Shown piece after piece: positions 35,198 through 43,544 of a stretch of DNA of 64,000 bases. A program made the translations under genes and the position numbers. The notes below the pieces were generated by a model. It was given only the letters and a program-made list of their open reading frames with translations, searched no databases and was not told where the DNA came from. Each line of letters starts with the position of its first letter. Positions within the stretch are counted from its first letter, which is position 1. Source of the DNA: Coriobacteriaceae bacterium (GTDB lineage Bacteria; Actinomycetota; Coriobacteriia; Coriobacteriales; Coriobacteriaceae); NCBI GenBank assembly GCA_025757745.1, contig CP107217.1, positions 1,426,001 to 1,490,000 of the forward strand, read 5' to 3'.

Positions 35198-35273
35198 TGG
35201 TGGGCCGTCAGGGGGTCGAACCCTGGACCTTGGGATTAAGAGTCCCCTGCTCTACCAACTGAGCTAACGACCC
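35198..35273 (-). tRNA. tRNA-Lys (CTT), copy 2
   Basis: Identical in sequence to copy 1 over all 76 bases including CCA, 42 bases upstream of it. Confidence 0.96.
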
Positions 35274-35295
35274 GATATCAACACGAAGCAAGAAC

Positions 35296-35373
35296 TGGGG
35301 TGGGTAAAGGGACTCGAACCCTCGACCTACGGGACCACAACCCGTCGCTCTAGCCAACTGAGCTACACCCACC
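35296..35373 (-). tRNA. tRNA-His (GTG)
   Basis: The anticodon stem ACGGG/CCCGT holds loop TTGTGGT with anticodon GTG. The extra 5' G (-1) faces C73, the histidine identity element, and CCA is encoded. It leads the cluster. Confidence 0.96.
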
Positions 35374-35537
35374 GTGTCCCGTGCGCTTCGCGCTCGACTA
35401 TTATTGCAAGGAACGCCATGCGATGCAAGCCCCAATTTTCAAGAATTTTGAAAAGAGTTTTTCGAGTGCGTTTCGAGCAATTCCCACCCTTTTCATAGGA
35501 GTAAACTTGCCCCACCCAGATGTTCGAAAGGACAAGC

Positions 35538-36719
35538 ATGAAAGAACTCTCCAATCGCACGGCAAAGTTTACCGATTCGGTCATCCGCCGCATGACACGC
35601 ATCTCCAATAAGTACGGCGCCGTCAACCTCTCGCAGGGCTTCCCCGACTTCGATCCCCCGACGCAGCTGCTCAATAGCCTGAGCTCCATCGCCACCGACC
35701 CCAAGCCGCTCTACCACCAGTACTCCATCACCTGGGGCTCCCAGGCCATGCGTGAGGCGCTTGCCGCCAAGCAGGAGCACTTTATGGGCATGCCGGTCGA
35801 CCCCAACCAGAATATCGTGGTCACTTGCGGCTCCACCGAGGCCATGATGGCCGCCATGATGACGGTCACGAACCCCGGCGACAAGGTCGTCATCTTCTCG
35901 CCGTTCTACGAGAACTACGGCGCCGACACGATCCTTTCGGGTGCCGAGCCCATCTACGTGCCGCTCAACCCGCCCACATTCGACTTTGACCGCGAGACGC
36001 TCGAGGCCGCCTTCCGCGACAACGACCCCAAAGCCATCGTCCTGTGCAACCCGTCCAACCCCTGCGGCAAGGTCTTTACGCGCGAGGAGCTCACCTTCAT
36101 CGCCGACCTGTGCAAAAAGTACGACGCCTACTGCATTACCGACGAGGTATACGAGCACATCGTCTACGCGCCCCACGAGCACGTCTATATGGCCACGCTA
36201 CCCGGCATGTTCGAGCGAACCATCAGCTGCAGCTCGCTGTCTAAGACGTACTCCATCACCGGTTGGCGCCTGGGCTACACCATCGCCCCGGCCCAGATCA
36301 CCGAGCGTATCAAGAAGGTCCACGACTTTCTCACCGTGGGTGCCGCCGCTCCCCTGCAGGAAGCCGTTGTCACCGCCCTCAACTTCGACGACAGCTATTA
36401 CCAGGAGGTCCTCGACCTCTACGCCGCCAAGCGCGACCTGTTCTGCCAGGGGCTCGATAGCATCGGTCTTGTGCATAACGTGCCGCAGGGCGCCTACTAC
36501 GTCATGATGGACATCTCTGAGTTTGGCTATGACAGCGACCTCGAATTCTGCGAGGATCTCGCGTCTAAGGTGGGCGTGGGCGCCGTGCCCGGCTCGAGCT
36601 TCTTCCGCGAGCCCGTCAACCATCTGATTCGTTTCCACTTTGCCAAGCGAGACGAGACGCTCAACGCAGCGCTGGAGAACCTCAAGTCGTTACGTGATAA
36701 AATCAAGCCGCGCGGGTAA
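35538..36719 (+). CDS. Class I PLP aminotransferase
   Basis: A 393-residue fold-type I aminotransferase. It has VNLSQGFPDFDPP near the N-terminus, the CGSTEAMMAAMM loop, LCNPSNPCGKVF with the conserved Asn-Pro, ITDEVYEHI with the PLP-binding Asp and Tyr, the PLP lysine in SLSKTYSITGWRLGY and an LIRFHFA arginine that binds the substrate carboxylate. The pattern fits the aspartate/methionine/kynurenine aminotransferase group; the amino acid used cannot be fixed. AAAGGA lies just before the ATG at 35538. Single gene with its own terminator. Confidence 0.9.
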   Translation: MKELSNRTAKFTDSVIRRMTRISNKYGAVNLSQGFPDFDPPTQLLNSLSSIATDPKPLYHQYSITWGSQAMREALAAKQEHFMGMPVDPNQNIVVTCGSTEAMMAAMMTVTNPGDKVVIFSPFYENYGADTILSGAEPIYVPLNPPTFDFDRETLEAAFRDNDPKAIVLCNPSNPCGKVFTREELTFIADLCKKYDAYCITDEVYEHIVYAPHEHVYMATLPGMFERTISCSSLSKTYSITGWRLGYTIAPAQITERIKKVHDFLTVGAAAPLQEAVVTALNFDDSYYQEVLDLYAAKRDLFCQGLDSIGLVHNVPQGAYYVMMDISEFGYDSDLEFCEDLASKVGVGAVPGSSFFREPVNHLIRFHFAKRDETLNAALENLKSLRDKIKPRG

Positions 36720-36747
36720 GGACGGCCCAGCAACTAAAGCAACCAAA

Positions 36748-36787
36748 GAAGCCTCGCACCGCCCGCCGCGTTGCGAGGCTTCTTTTT
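36748..36787 (+). terminator. Rho-independent terminator
   Basis: Stem GAAGCCTCGCA / TGCGAGGCTTC and a run of five T follow the aminotransferase gene. Confidence 0.92.
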
Positions 36788-36860
36788 ATAGCGCTTTCTT
36801 AAATGGTTTAGAGCTCTATACTTTAGTCACGGAGCAACTCGTCCCAGAGAGAGGAATACT

Positions 36861-37751
36861 ATGGCAGAGCAGCAGCTTATCGGAGCGCTCGAGGCTGGCG
36901 GCACCAAGATGGTCTGCGCCACGGGCTATGCAGACGGTACGGTCCTGGAGCGCGAGCAGATTGCGACCACGACCCCGCAGGAGACCGTTGAGGCCGTCAA
37001 CGCATGGTTTGCCGACAAGGGCATCGCCGCGCTGGGCATTGGCGCCTTTGGCCCCACGGCAGTCAACCCTGCCTCGCCCCAATACGGCAAGATCCTGGAG
37101 ACGCCCAAAACGGCATGGCGCTACTTTGATCTGCTGGGCACCATTCAAAACGAGCTCAATATTCCCTGTGGCTACGACACCGACGTCAACGTCGCCTGCT
37201 TGGGCGAGGTCACCTTCGGTTGCGCCCAGGGCCTCACCGACGTGGTCTACCTGACCATCGGCACCGGCGTGGGCGCCGGCGTGCTCTCGGGCGGCCAGCT
37301 CGTGCACGGTATGATGCATCCCGAAGCCGGCCATATCCTGGTCACGCGCGATCCGCGCGACACCATCGGCGAGCATAGCGCCTGCCCCTTCCACGACAAC
37401 TGCCTCGAGGGCCTCATCGCCGGCCCCGGCGTTAAAAAGCGCTGGAATGGCAAGAGCGCCGGAGACATGGCCGAAGATCCGGAGGCCATGGACCTGCTCG
37501 CAGGCTACCTGGCACAGGCGCTCATGACCTACACGCTGTGCTACGCGCCGCAAAAGATCATCATCGGCGGCGGCGTGGCCGACCACACCCCCATCGTGCC
37601 GCTCGCACGCAAAAAGTGCGCCGAGATGCTCAACGGCTATATCGTCACGCCCGAGGTCAACGACATCGAAACCTACATTGTCAATAACAGCCTTGAGGGC
37701 AAGCAGGGCATCATGGGTTGTCTGGCCCTTGGCGCCCAGGCGCTCCAGTAA
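36861..37751 (+). CDS. ROK-family sugar kinase, fructokinase-like
   Basis: A 296-residue cytoplasmic kinase. It has GALEAGGTKMVCA as the phosphate-1 motif, YDTDVNVACLGE with the catalytic Asp, LTIGTGVGAGV as the second phosphate motif and the ROK zinc site (GHILV...CPFHDNCLEG). GALEAGGTK plus that zinc cluster is typical of bacterial fructokinases. The substrate is likely fructose, though other hexoses are possible. AGAGAGG precedes the ATG. Single gene between two terminators. Confidence 0.87.
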   Translation: MAEQQLIGALEAGGTKMVCATGYADGTVLEREQIATTTPQETVEAVNAWFADKGIAALGIGAFGPTAVNPASPQYGKILETPKTAWRYFDLLGTIQNELNIPCGYDTDVNVACLGEVTFGCAQGLTDVVYLTIGTGVGAGVLSGGQLVHGMMHPEAGHILVTRDPRDTIGEHSACPFHDNCLEGLIAGPGVKKRWNGKSAGDMAEDPEAMDLLAGYLAQALMTYTLCYAPQKIIIGGGVADHTPIVPLARKKCAEMLNGYIVTPEVNDIETYIVNNSLEGKQGIMGCLALGAQALQ

Positions 37752-37837
37752 AGGACACATCAACGGGGCACGGCGTAGCCAAACTCGTAAAACGCCCGGA
37801 CAACGCCGTCACGCCCCGCAGGAGCCCTCAAACGCAT

Positions 37838-37879
37838 AAGGCCGCCTAGGACCAAGCAAACGTCCTAGGCGGCCTTTTT
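37838..37879 (+). terminator. Terminator between the kinase and VanZ-like genes
   Basis: A perfect 15-base stem (37838-37852 with 37862-37876) and TTTTT. It works on the plus strand for the kinase gene; the convergent VanZ-like gene ends inside its right arm. Confidence 0.92.
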
Positions 37880-38314
37880 GGTGTAAATCAGCGACCGTAA
37901 GAGATATCGGAGCACGACGCCTGTCGTCGCCCCGCAGCAGTCGATCATCACATCGGTAATCATGCCGGCGCGACCGGGCACAAAAAGCTGGATCGTCTCG
38001 TCGATAGAGGGAACAAGCAGCAAGAACACCGCCGTGGGCAGCAACACATCAAACGTGCGCCGGCCTTCGAGGTCAAAGGCGTGCGTCGCCAAGATGCCAA
38101 GCACCATGTACTCGGTAAAATGAGCGCACTTGCGCACGACGAAGTTGGTCACCCACTCGTATGGAAGCCCCAGGGCCTGCAAAAAGCCGCGAATGGATTC
38201 CATGATCGACAAGCTCAACGAACCAGACCCCGTACCGGGAACCAGCGAATTGCCCCAAATGACGAGCACCATGGCGCAGGCGGCAAGCGCCCATTTTCGA
38301 TCGAGCTTAACCAT
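37865..38314 (-). CDS. VanZ-like membrane protein
   Basis: A 149-residue protein with four membrane helices of the VanZ family: WGNSLVPG after the first helix, VVRKCAHFTEYMVLG in the second and the SIDETIQLFVPGRAGMITDVMID loop that defines the family. VanZ-like proteins are linked to glycopeptide tolerance and to cell-surface stress, but their biochemical role is unclear. The stop codon lies in the terminator stem shared with the kinase gene. It follows the next gene upstream after seven bases. Confidence 0.88.
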   Translation of the reverse strand: MVKLDRKWALAACAMVLVIWGNSLVPGTGSGSLSLSIMESIRGFLQALGLPYEWVTNFVVRKCAHFTEYMVLGILATHAFDLEGRRTFDVLLPTAVFLLLVPSIDETIQLFVPGRAGMITDVMIDCCGATTGVVLRYLLRSLIYTKKAA

Positions 38315-38321
38315 GAGGCAA

Positions 38322-39773
38322 TTATGCCTCCGCGCGCAGCGGTGTAAAGCTGGCGGTACCGCCCTCGATAACGCTCAGATAGGCACGGCCCGTGCGCTTG
38401 ACGGCCGCAGACTGTAGACGGTTGATCTCTTCCTCGAGAATCTGATTGACGCGCTCATGGCGACGGTTTTCCATAACGCCGGCAGCGATAGCCTCGGCAC
38501 GCTCGATACCCTCGCGCGAGATACGCGCGGTATCCTCGGGAAGCACGGAACTGTGGCGACCGACATAGACGGGAGCAGCCGAGACAGGTGAGGCTGCAGG
38601 CGTGGGCACCGCCACGGGGGCGGGCTCGGCAGCCTCGGCCATGATCGCCATAGCGGCGGCCCACATGTCCTCGTGGCCCGAATAATCGGCCATGGGGATA
38701 TCTTCCTCAAGAGAGGCATCGGGGAGACTGCCGGTATCCACGCGATCCTGGGCATCGATAGACGCAGTGATGGCGGCAGGCTCGTCCAGATCGGAGAGAT
38801 CAACACCCTTGGCATCGGAAATGATGGGCATGCTGGCGAGCTTGGCGTTGTACGGCGCCGCCTCCGCGGCCTGCATTTGGGCCGAAGCGCCCCAAAGCGA
38901 GCTTTCGGCAGCTCGGCGAGCGGCAATGGTTTCCTCGTCGACAGCCAGGGGCTCATCGGCAAAGGGGTCGGCGACAGGAGCCGCCTGAGCTGCGCTCTGT
39001 TGGCCGGCCGAAGCAGCCGACGCGGCAGAGGCGTACGCAGCCGACGACGCGCCGTTATAGGCGGCATTGTTGGCTGCGTTGGCTACAAGCGCCACGAAGG
39101 CTGCGGTGCTGCCCGCAGGGGCTGCATGAGAGCCCGAGACGGCGCGTGCGGCAGCGGCAATGTCATCGCGATTGTAAGAACCGGTCTTTCCACCGTTGGT
39201 GAGCTCATCGATTGCGACCTGGTAGACATCGCGCGAACGCACGGGATCGCAGCTGACCGGGGAATCGTCATCGAGCATGCTGTCGATCATAGACCAGGCC
39301 TCGGCCTCATCCATGGCGTTAGCCGCGCGCGCGATAGTGGGAACGCCATCGTCGGCGTGACGGCGCTGGAACGCACCGGTCAGGCCGGAGAGAAATGCGG
39401 AAGAAGGCTGTGCGGCATTGGCCTGATCAGCCGGAGCCGCAGGCTGAGGCGCCGCCCCCTGCTGCTGTGCGGGAATCGAGGCGGTCTTGAACTCGTTGTG
39501 GGTCCGGCCAAACTGAGCGGCGCCGCCCACGGCATCGGGCTCAAACAGGCGGCCATCGTGCTCGGCACGATACTCGGAGATGCCCAGCGAGGCTGCGTAG
39601 ATGCCCACGCCCGCCACCGCACCAACGGCGAAGGGAACCGCGCCCGCGACAACCGTCTCGTTGACCGACGAGAACGGCAACGTCGCGGCATACATCACCA
39701 CGGGGGCGGCAAGGCCGATCCCGCAGGAAAGTCCGGCAAGGACTGCTCGTTGTGTTGCATCAGAAGAAGCCAT
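38322..39773 (-). CDS. Alanine-rich protein with N-terminal membrane hairpin, unknown
   Basis: About 483 residues. Two hydrophobic helices near the N-terminus (residues about 9-33 and 38-60) are followed by a long, mostly disordered Ala/Pro/Gln/Asp-rich cytoplasmic part. The end, from about 430, has an EGIERAEAIAAGVMENRRHERVNQILEEEI helix that may be a coiled coil. I recognise no domain. GGGGAG lies shortly before the ATG at 39773. It is probably cotranscribed with the VanZ-like gene. Confidence 0.75.
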   Translation of the reverse strand: MASSDATQRAVLAGLSCGIGLAAPVVMYAATLPFSSVNETVVAGAVPFAVGAVAGVGIYAASLGISEYRAEHDGRLFEPDAVGGAAQFGRTHNEFKTASIPAQQQGAAPQPAAPADQANAAQPSSAFLSGLTGAFQRRHADDGVPTIARAANAMDEAEAWSMIDSMLDDDSPVSCDPVRSRDVYQVAIDELTNGGKTGSYNRDDIAAAARAVSGSHAAPAGSTAAFVALVANAANNAAYNGASSAAYASAASAASAGQQSAAQAAPVADPFADEPLAVDEETIAARRAAESSLWGASAQMQAAEAAPYNAKLASMPIISDAKGVDLSDLDEPAAITASIDAQDRVDTGSLPDASLEEDIPMADYSGHEDMWAAAMAIMAEAAEPAPVAVPTPAASPVSAAPVYVGRHSSVLPEDTARISREGIERAEAIAAGVMENRRHERVNQILEEEINRLQSAAVKRTGRAYLSVIEGGTASFTPLRAEA

Positions 39774-40016
39774 GAGCTCTCCCCATCTTCCAGCACCCAA
39801 ATCGCATCATTTAGTTGGCTGCGCGAGAGAAGATGAAGCGGGACATGTGTCCCAAAGCAACGGTATATGGTTCGTTTCATCTGCGTTTTCCGTCGCGAAG
39901 CTTAAGAGTTATTATGCGAAACCGACCCTCCGATTGCAAGCGATGCTGCCGGATTGTGACTCGAAATCCGCTGCTCGTCGGTCATAAGGTCAAAAATTGT
40001 GCCCGAGTGGCGCCAT

Positions 40017-40047
40017 AAAGAAAGGGCCGGGGCATAAACCCCGGCCC
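40017..40047 (-). terminator. Terminator of rho
   Basis: On the minus strand GGGCCGGGG / CCCCGGCCC with a TTTATG loop is followed by TTTCTTT. The stem can extend with flanking AAGAAAGGGC and TTTCTT bases. Confidence 0.82.
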
Positions 40048-40088
40048 GATTGCCCTTTCTTATGGCGATATAGCGTGCGGCTTATGGT

Positions 40089-42632
40089 CTAAAACGTCTG
40101 CTCGTAGTCGCTGTGCTTTTTGGCCGAACGCACCAGGAACTCCTGGTTGGTGTTGGTGCCCTTAAGACCCTTAATAAACGACGCCGCCGCGCGCTCGGTG
40201 TTGTTCATACCGGCGAGAATGCGACGCAGGCCGAAGACAAACGGGCGCATCTGCTCGTCGACCAGCAGGTCCTCGTTGCGCGTACCGGAGGCAACGGGGT
40301 CGATGGCCGGGAAGATGCGGCGATCGGCAAGATCGCGGTCGAGCTTGAGCTCCATGTTGCCGGTGCCCTTGAACTCCTCAAAGATGACCTCATCCATCTT
40401 GGAGCCGGTGTCGATAAGGGCGGAGGCGAGGATGGTGAGCGAGCCGCCGTTTTCGATATTGCGGGCTGCACCCAGGAAACGCTTGGGCGGATAGAGAGCT
40501 GCCGAATCGACGCCGCCCGAAAGGATACGACCCGAGGCGGGTGCCGCCAGGTTGTAGGCGCGGGCAAGACGCGTGATGGAGTCGAGCACCACCACGACAT
40601 CGCCGCCCAGCTCCACAATGCGCTTGGCGCGTTCGATGACGAGCTCGGCCACGCGGGTGTGGTTCTCGGCAGGCATATCGAAGGTCGAGGCCACGACCTC
40701 GCCCTTGATGGAGCGCTGCATATCGGTGACCTCTTCGGGGCGCTCGTCGACGAGTAGGCAGATGAGGTGCACCTCGGGGTTGTTGATCGAGATGGACTGG
40801 CAGATCTTCTTAAGGATCGTTGTCTTGCCGGCCTTGGGCGGCGACACGATCAGGCCACGCTGGCCCTTGCCGATCGGTGACACGATATCGATAGCGCGAC
40901 CGGTAATGGAGTCCTTGCCGTGCTCCATACGCAGCGGCTCGTTGGGATAGACCGGGGTAAGGTCGCCGAACTTGGGGCGGTTGCGGATCTGCTCGGGATC
41001 CATGCCGTTAACGGTCGTGATCTTGGCGAGGCCGGCTCGCTTGTCGCCGCCGCGCGAGGGGCGCAGCGAACCCTCGATGACATCGCCCGTGCGCAGGCGT
41101 GCGGAGCGGATGAGGTAAGCGGGGACGAAGGCGTCTTCGTTGGACTTCATGTAACCGTGGGCATGGATGATGCCGGAGCCGTCCGGGCGAATCTGCAGGA
41201 TGCCCTTAATATCGCGGAAGCCCTCGGCCTTCGCGGCGGTCGTGTAGATCTCCTCGACAAGCTCGGCCTTCTTCTTGCCGGTCGTCTCGATCTCGAACTC
41301 TTTTGCCTTCTCGCGCAGCTCGGCGACCTTCATGGCCGCAAGCTCCTCGCGCGAAAGCGTGGGCTCGGTGGGGGCGGCGTTGCGCTCCTTGTTGCGCTGC
41401 TTGCGGTCGCGCTGACGGCTGCGGCGGTCGTTGTTGCGATCGTCCTTGCGGTCGTTGCGCTCGTCGTTGCGCTTGTGCTGACGGCGGCCGGGACGGACAC
41501 CCGCTTCGGCCTCGGCGCCCCCGTCAGCCGCGGCTGCGGGCGTATCGGTGCCGGACGGGGCCTCGCCCTCTGCCTTGGCATCGGCGTTGGCATGGGCGCT
41601 GGGATCGGCGTCGCCCTGCTGCTCGGCAACCTTGGCCCTTGCGGACTTCTTGCGCGTACGCTTTGGCTTCTCAGTTGCCGGCTGATCGGCGCTCTCGGCC
41701 TCGGAAGCGGCATCGGCGGTTACCTCCGAGGACTTATCGTCGACGGGCTTGGCCTCAGCCTTGACCTTCGCCTTCGTCGAGCGCTTTGCCGCGGTGCGAC
41801 GGCTGCGGCCGGGACGGACATCGACGGGCTCGGCATCGGCAGATGCGGGAGCCTCGGTGGACGGAGCGTCCTGGACCAGGGCATCGACCGTGGCCGTAGG
41901 CTCGGCCGTCACCGCTGCGCCCTGGGCAGCAGCTGCTGCGGCAGCGGCTTTCTCGGCCTCAACATACGCCTTGGGCTTGCGGCCGCGACGATGCGGGCGC
42001 AGAGCCGGATCAACGACGGGAACCTCGTTGACCTCAGCGTGCACGACGGGCTCAGCGGAGGAAGCGCCCTCCCCTGCCGCAGAACGAGCCGGAGCTTCAG
42101 CGACCTCAGGAGTCAGCTGCTCGACGGGCTGCTGCGTCTTGGCTGCCGCACGGCGACGCGTGCGCGGTGCCGTCTTCTCGGCCGACTGTTCGGCAGCAGG
42201 AGCCTCGGGGGTGACCGGCGCAGCGAGCTCAGTCAATGCCGCGGCCTCGCGCTCGGCAGCGCGACGGCGGGCACGCACAACCTGGGCCTCGCTAATCTGC
42301 GCCAGTGCACGGGCCTGCGCGACCTCATCGGAAATGGGGGCCGAAGCATCGGTGGCAACGGGGCGCTTCGCGCGCGTGGTGCGCGTCGTACGACGCTTGG
42401 GCTTTTCGGCATCCTCGCCGTCCGCAGCAAGCTTGGCCAAACGACGCGTGCGCTTAGGCTTAGCGGGAGCAGCCTCCTCGCTAGCAACGGGCGTGGTGGG
42501 CGCGGCGGCCTTAAGCGCCTCGGGAGCCGAGACCTGCGCCGGCGCGGAAAGCACGGCCTGGTCCGACGTAACCGGTGCAGCGGGAGCCGTTTGCGTCGTC
42601 GTTATTTCGTTTTCTTGTTGTTGATCAGACAC
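40089..42632 (-). CDS. rho: Transcription termination factor Rho with long N-terminal extension
   Basis: 847 residues, about twice the usual 420. Residues 1-420 are a disordered Ala/Pro/Glu/Arg-rich extension with several GRSRRT/RRGRKPK-like basic patches and an Arg/Asp/Asn-rich stretch before the fold. Then come the Rho_N helices (MKVAELREKAKEFEI), the RNA-binding S1-like domain (GILQIRPDGSGIIHAHGY), the ATPase with VSPPKAGKTT Walker A, LLVDERPEEVTDM, VVVVLDSITRLARAYN Walker B and the SGGVDSAALYPPKRFLGAARNIENGG R/Q-loop. Start is a GTG. Such extensions are known in actinobacterial Rho and bind RNA. Confidence 0.96.
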   Translation of the reverse strand: MSDQQQENEITTTQTAPAAPVTSDQAVLSAPAQVSAPEALKAAAPTTPVASEEAAPAKPKRTRRLAKLAADGEDAEKPKRRTTRTTRAKRPVATDASAPISDEVAQARALAQISEAQVVRARRRAAEREAAALTELAAPVTPEAPAAEQSAEKTAPRTRRRAAAKTQQPVEQLTPEVAEAPARSAAGEGASSAEPVVHAEVNEVPVVDPALRPHRRGRKPKAYVEAEKAAAAAAAAQGAAVTAEPTATVDALVQDAPSTEAPASADAEPVDVRPGRSRRTAAKRSTKAKVKAEAKPVDDKSSEVTADAASEAESADQPATEKPKRTRKKSARAKVAEQQGDADPSAHANADAKAEGEAPSGTDTPAAAADGGAEAEAGVRPGRRQHKRNDERNDRKDDRNNDRRSRQRDRKQRNKERNAAPTEPTLSREELAAMKVAELREKAKEFEIETTGKKKAELVEEIYTTAAKAEGFRDIKGILQIRPDGSGIIHAHGYMKSNEDAFVPAYLIRSARLRTGDVIEGSLRPSRGGDKRAGLAKITTVNGMDPEQIRNRPKFGDLTPVYPNEPLRMEHGKDSITGRAIDIVSPIGKGQRGLIVSPPKAGKTTILKKICQSISINNPEVHLICLLVDERPEEVTDMQRSIKGEVVASTFDMPAENHTRVAELVIERAKRIVELGGDVVVVLDSITRLARAYNLAAPASGRILSGGVDSAALYPPKRFLGAARNIENGGSLTILASALIDTGSKMDEVIFEEFKGTGNMELKLDRDLADRRIFPAIDPVASGTRNEDLLVDEQMRPFVFGLRRILAGMNNTERAAASFIKGLKGTNTNQEFLVRSAKKHSDYEQTF

Positions 42633-42806
42633 AGTGTTTGCTCAACTTTCTTTTCAAGCCCTGTGATCACATGCTCCCTGCATAAACCTTCAGGGCGGCT
42701 AAACAGTCTAGCTCCGTCAAATACCGACGGACATCATTGATCTGTATAGAGATGATTGCGTTATATACGCAGCGTTAGTGTAACACAACCGCAACCACCT
42801 GCAACT

Positions 42807-42835
42807 TAGTCATCGGGAACGTTCTTAAACGACTA
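42807..42835. repeat. Repeat family D, single unit
   Basis: TAGTC (42807-42811) and GACTA (42831-42835) flank CGGGAACGTTCTTAAA, matching the first unit of the D repeats at 62739. Confidence 0.55.
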
Positions 42836-42888
42836 GTCAAAAGGGATGCTCTTTACAAAGTTCCGGCGTACACCATCGCCACATCAAA

Positions 42889-42955
42889 AGCTGCGGTGAA
42901 ATAGTTCCCAAATCCCGGCCGGCACCCCTCAAGCAGGAACCATTCCACCGCAACT
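42889..42955. repeat. Palindromic repeat family C, copy 2
   Basis: Arms 42889-42908 (AGCTGCGGTG...AGTTCC) and 42936-42955 (GGAACCATTC...GCAACT) match copy 1 at 32044 in arms, spacing and total length. Confidence 0.85.
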
Positions 42956-43053
42956 CATAAGAAGAAGGCAGATCAAGCCTCAAGCATCGAGAAAACGGAA
43001 CAGCTAAGGGACAAGGGCATCGGCCCCAAGATCGATGTGCCACGAATCGCGCC

Positions 43054-43183
43054 CATCTACTACGTTTGCCCCCGCACCCCTGACCATACTCACTATTTTT
43101 CGAAAGTCGCAGACCTGCTACCTGCGGTTTTAATATTGCGATTTTCGGCGTGGTTCGGGGTACGCACTTAAACGTAGTAGATG
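43054..43183. repeat. 130-bp element F1 with perfect 14-bp terminal inverted repeats
   Basis: CATCTACTACGTTT at 43054-43067 and its exact reverse complement at 43170-43183 bound a 102-base interior with no gene. Confidence 0.8.
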
Positions 43184-43228
43184 CCCCCGATTCTTGGCAG
43201 AAGGTATCCCACCGCTCCTCCACGGGAC

Positions 43229-43267
43229 AAAAATGATCCGTTTTCCTCCGTCCCCTAGGGTCATTTT
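43229..43267. repeat. Repeat family B, copy 1
   Basis: AAAATGATCC, then GTTTTCCTCCGTCCCC, then GGTCATTTT. It is near-identical to the copies at 51284 and 58275/58330. Confidence 0.85.
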
Positions 43268-43280
43268 CAAAACTATGGCT

Positions 43281-43408
43281 GTTTACTACGATGAATCGCT
43301 CAACCACGACCACGCCAAAAACCGAAAAAATAAAACCCCAGCTAGATGGCTTGCGCTTTTCGCTGAAAAGCCCGTGTGGTTGGATTCCCCAAATTCATCG
43401 TAGTAAAC
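43281..43408. repeat. 128-bp element F2 with perfect 16-bp terminal inverted repeats
   Basis: GTTTACTACGATGAAT at 43281-43296 and its exact reverse complement at 43393-43408. The match resumes outward (AACTAT / ATAGTT), so the element may span 43271-43418. F1 shares the ACTACG motif. Confidence 0.8.
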
Positions 43409-43464
43409 CGGTATAGTTGCGATTTGATAGCATTTTCCAGCAAACCAAACAGTCTCGAAAAATG

Positions 43465-43496
43465 CAAAAAACCCGACCTCCGCATGGGAGATCGGG
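43465..43496 (-). terminator. Terminator of argS
   Basis: On the minus strand CCCGATCTCC pairs with GGAGGTCGGG around CATGC and is followed by TTTTTT. Confidence 0.88.
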
Positions 43497-43544
43497 CTTA
43501 GAAGGCTCAGTTAAACCAAACCAACGCAGTCAAACGACCAGCGC

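Larger units (their letters stand above)
42633..43544. other. 912-base repeat-dense intergenic region between rho and argS
   Basis: No gene is supportable. The stretch holds five listed palindromic elements, D1, C2, F1, B1 and F2, and then the argS terminator. A 158-codon minus-strand frame (42837-43313) is made of repeat sequence and is not real. The rho promoter must lie near its right side, but I cannot place it. Confidence 0.8.

Noticed and set aside
40920..42740. 606-codon plus-strand frame opposite rho
   Set aside because: Shadow of the alanine-rich Rho extension, no ribosome site.
42837..43313. 158-codon minus-strand frame
   Set aside because: Built from repeats C2, F1 and B1; a similar chance peptide appears at repeat C1.
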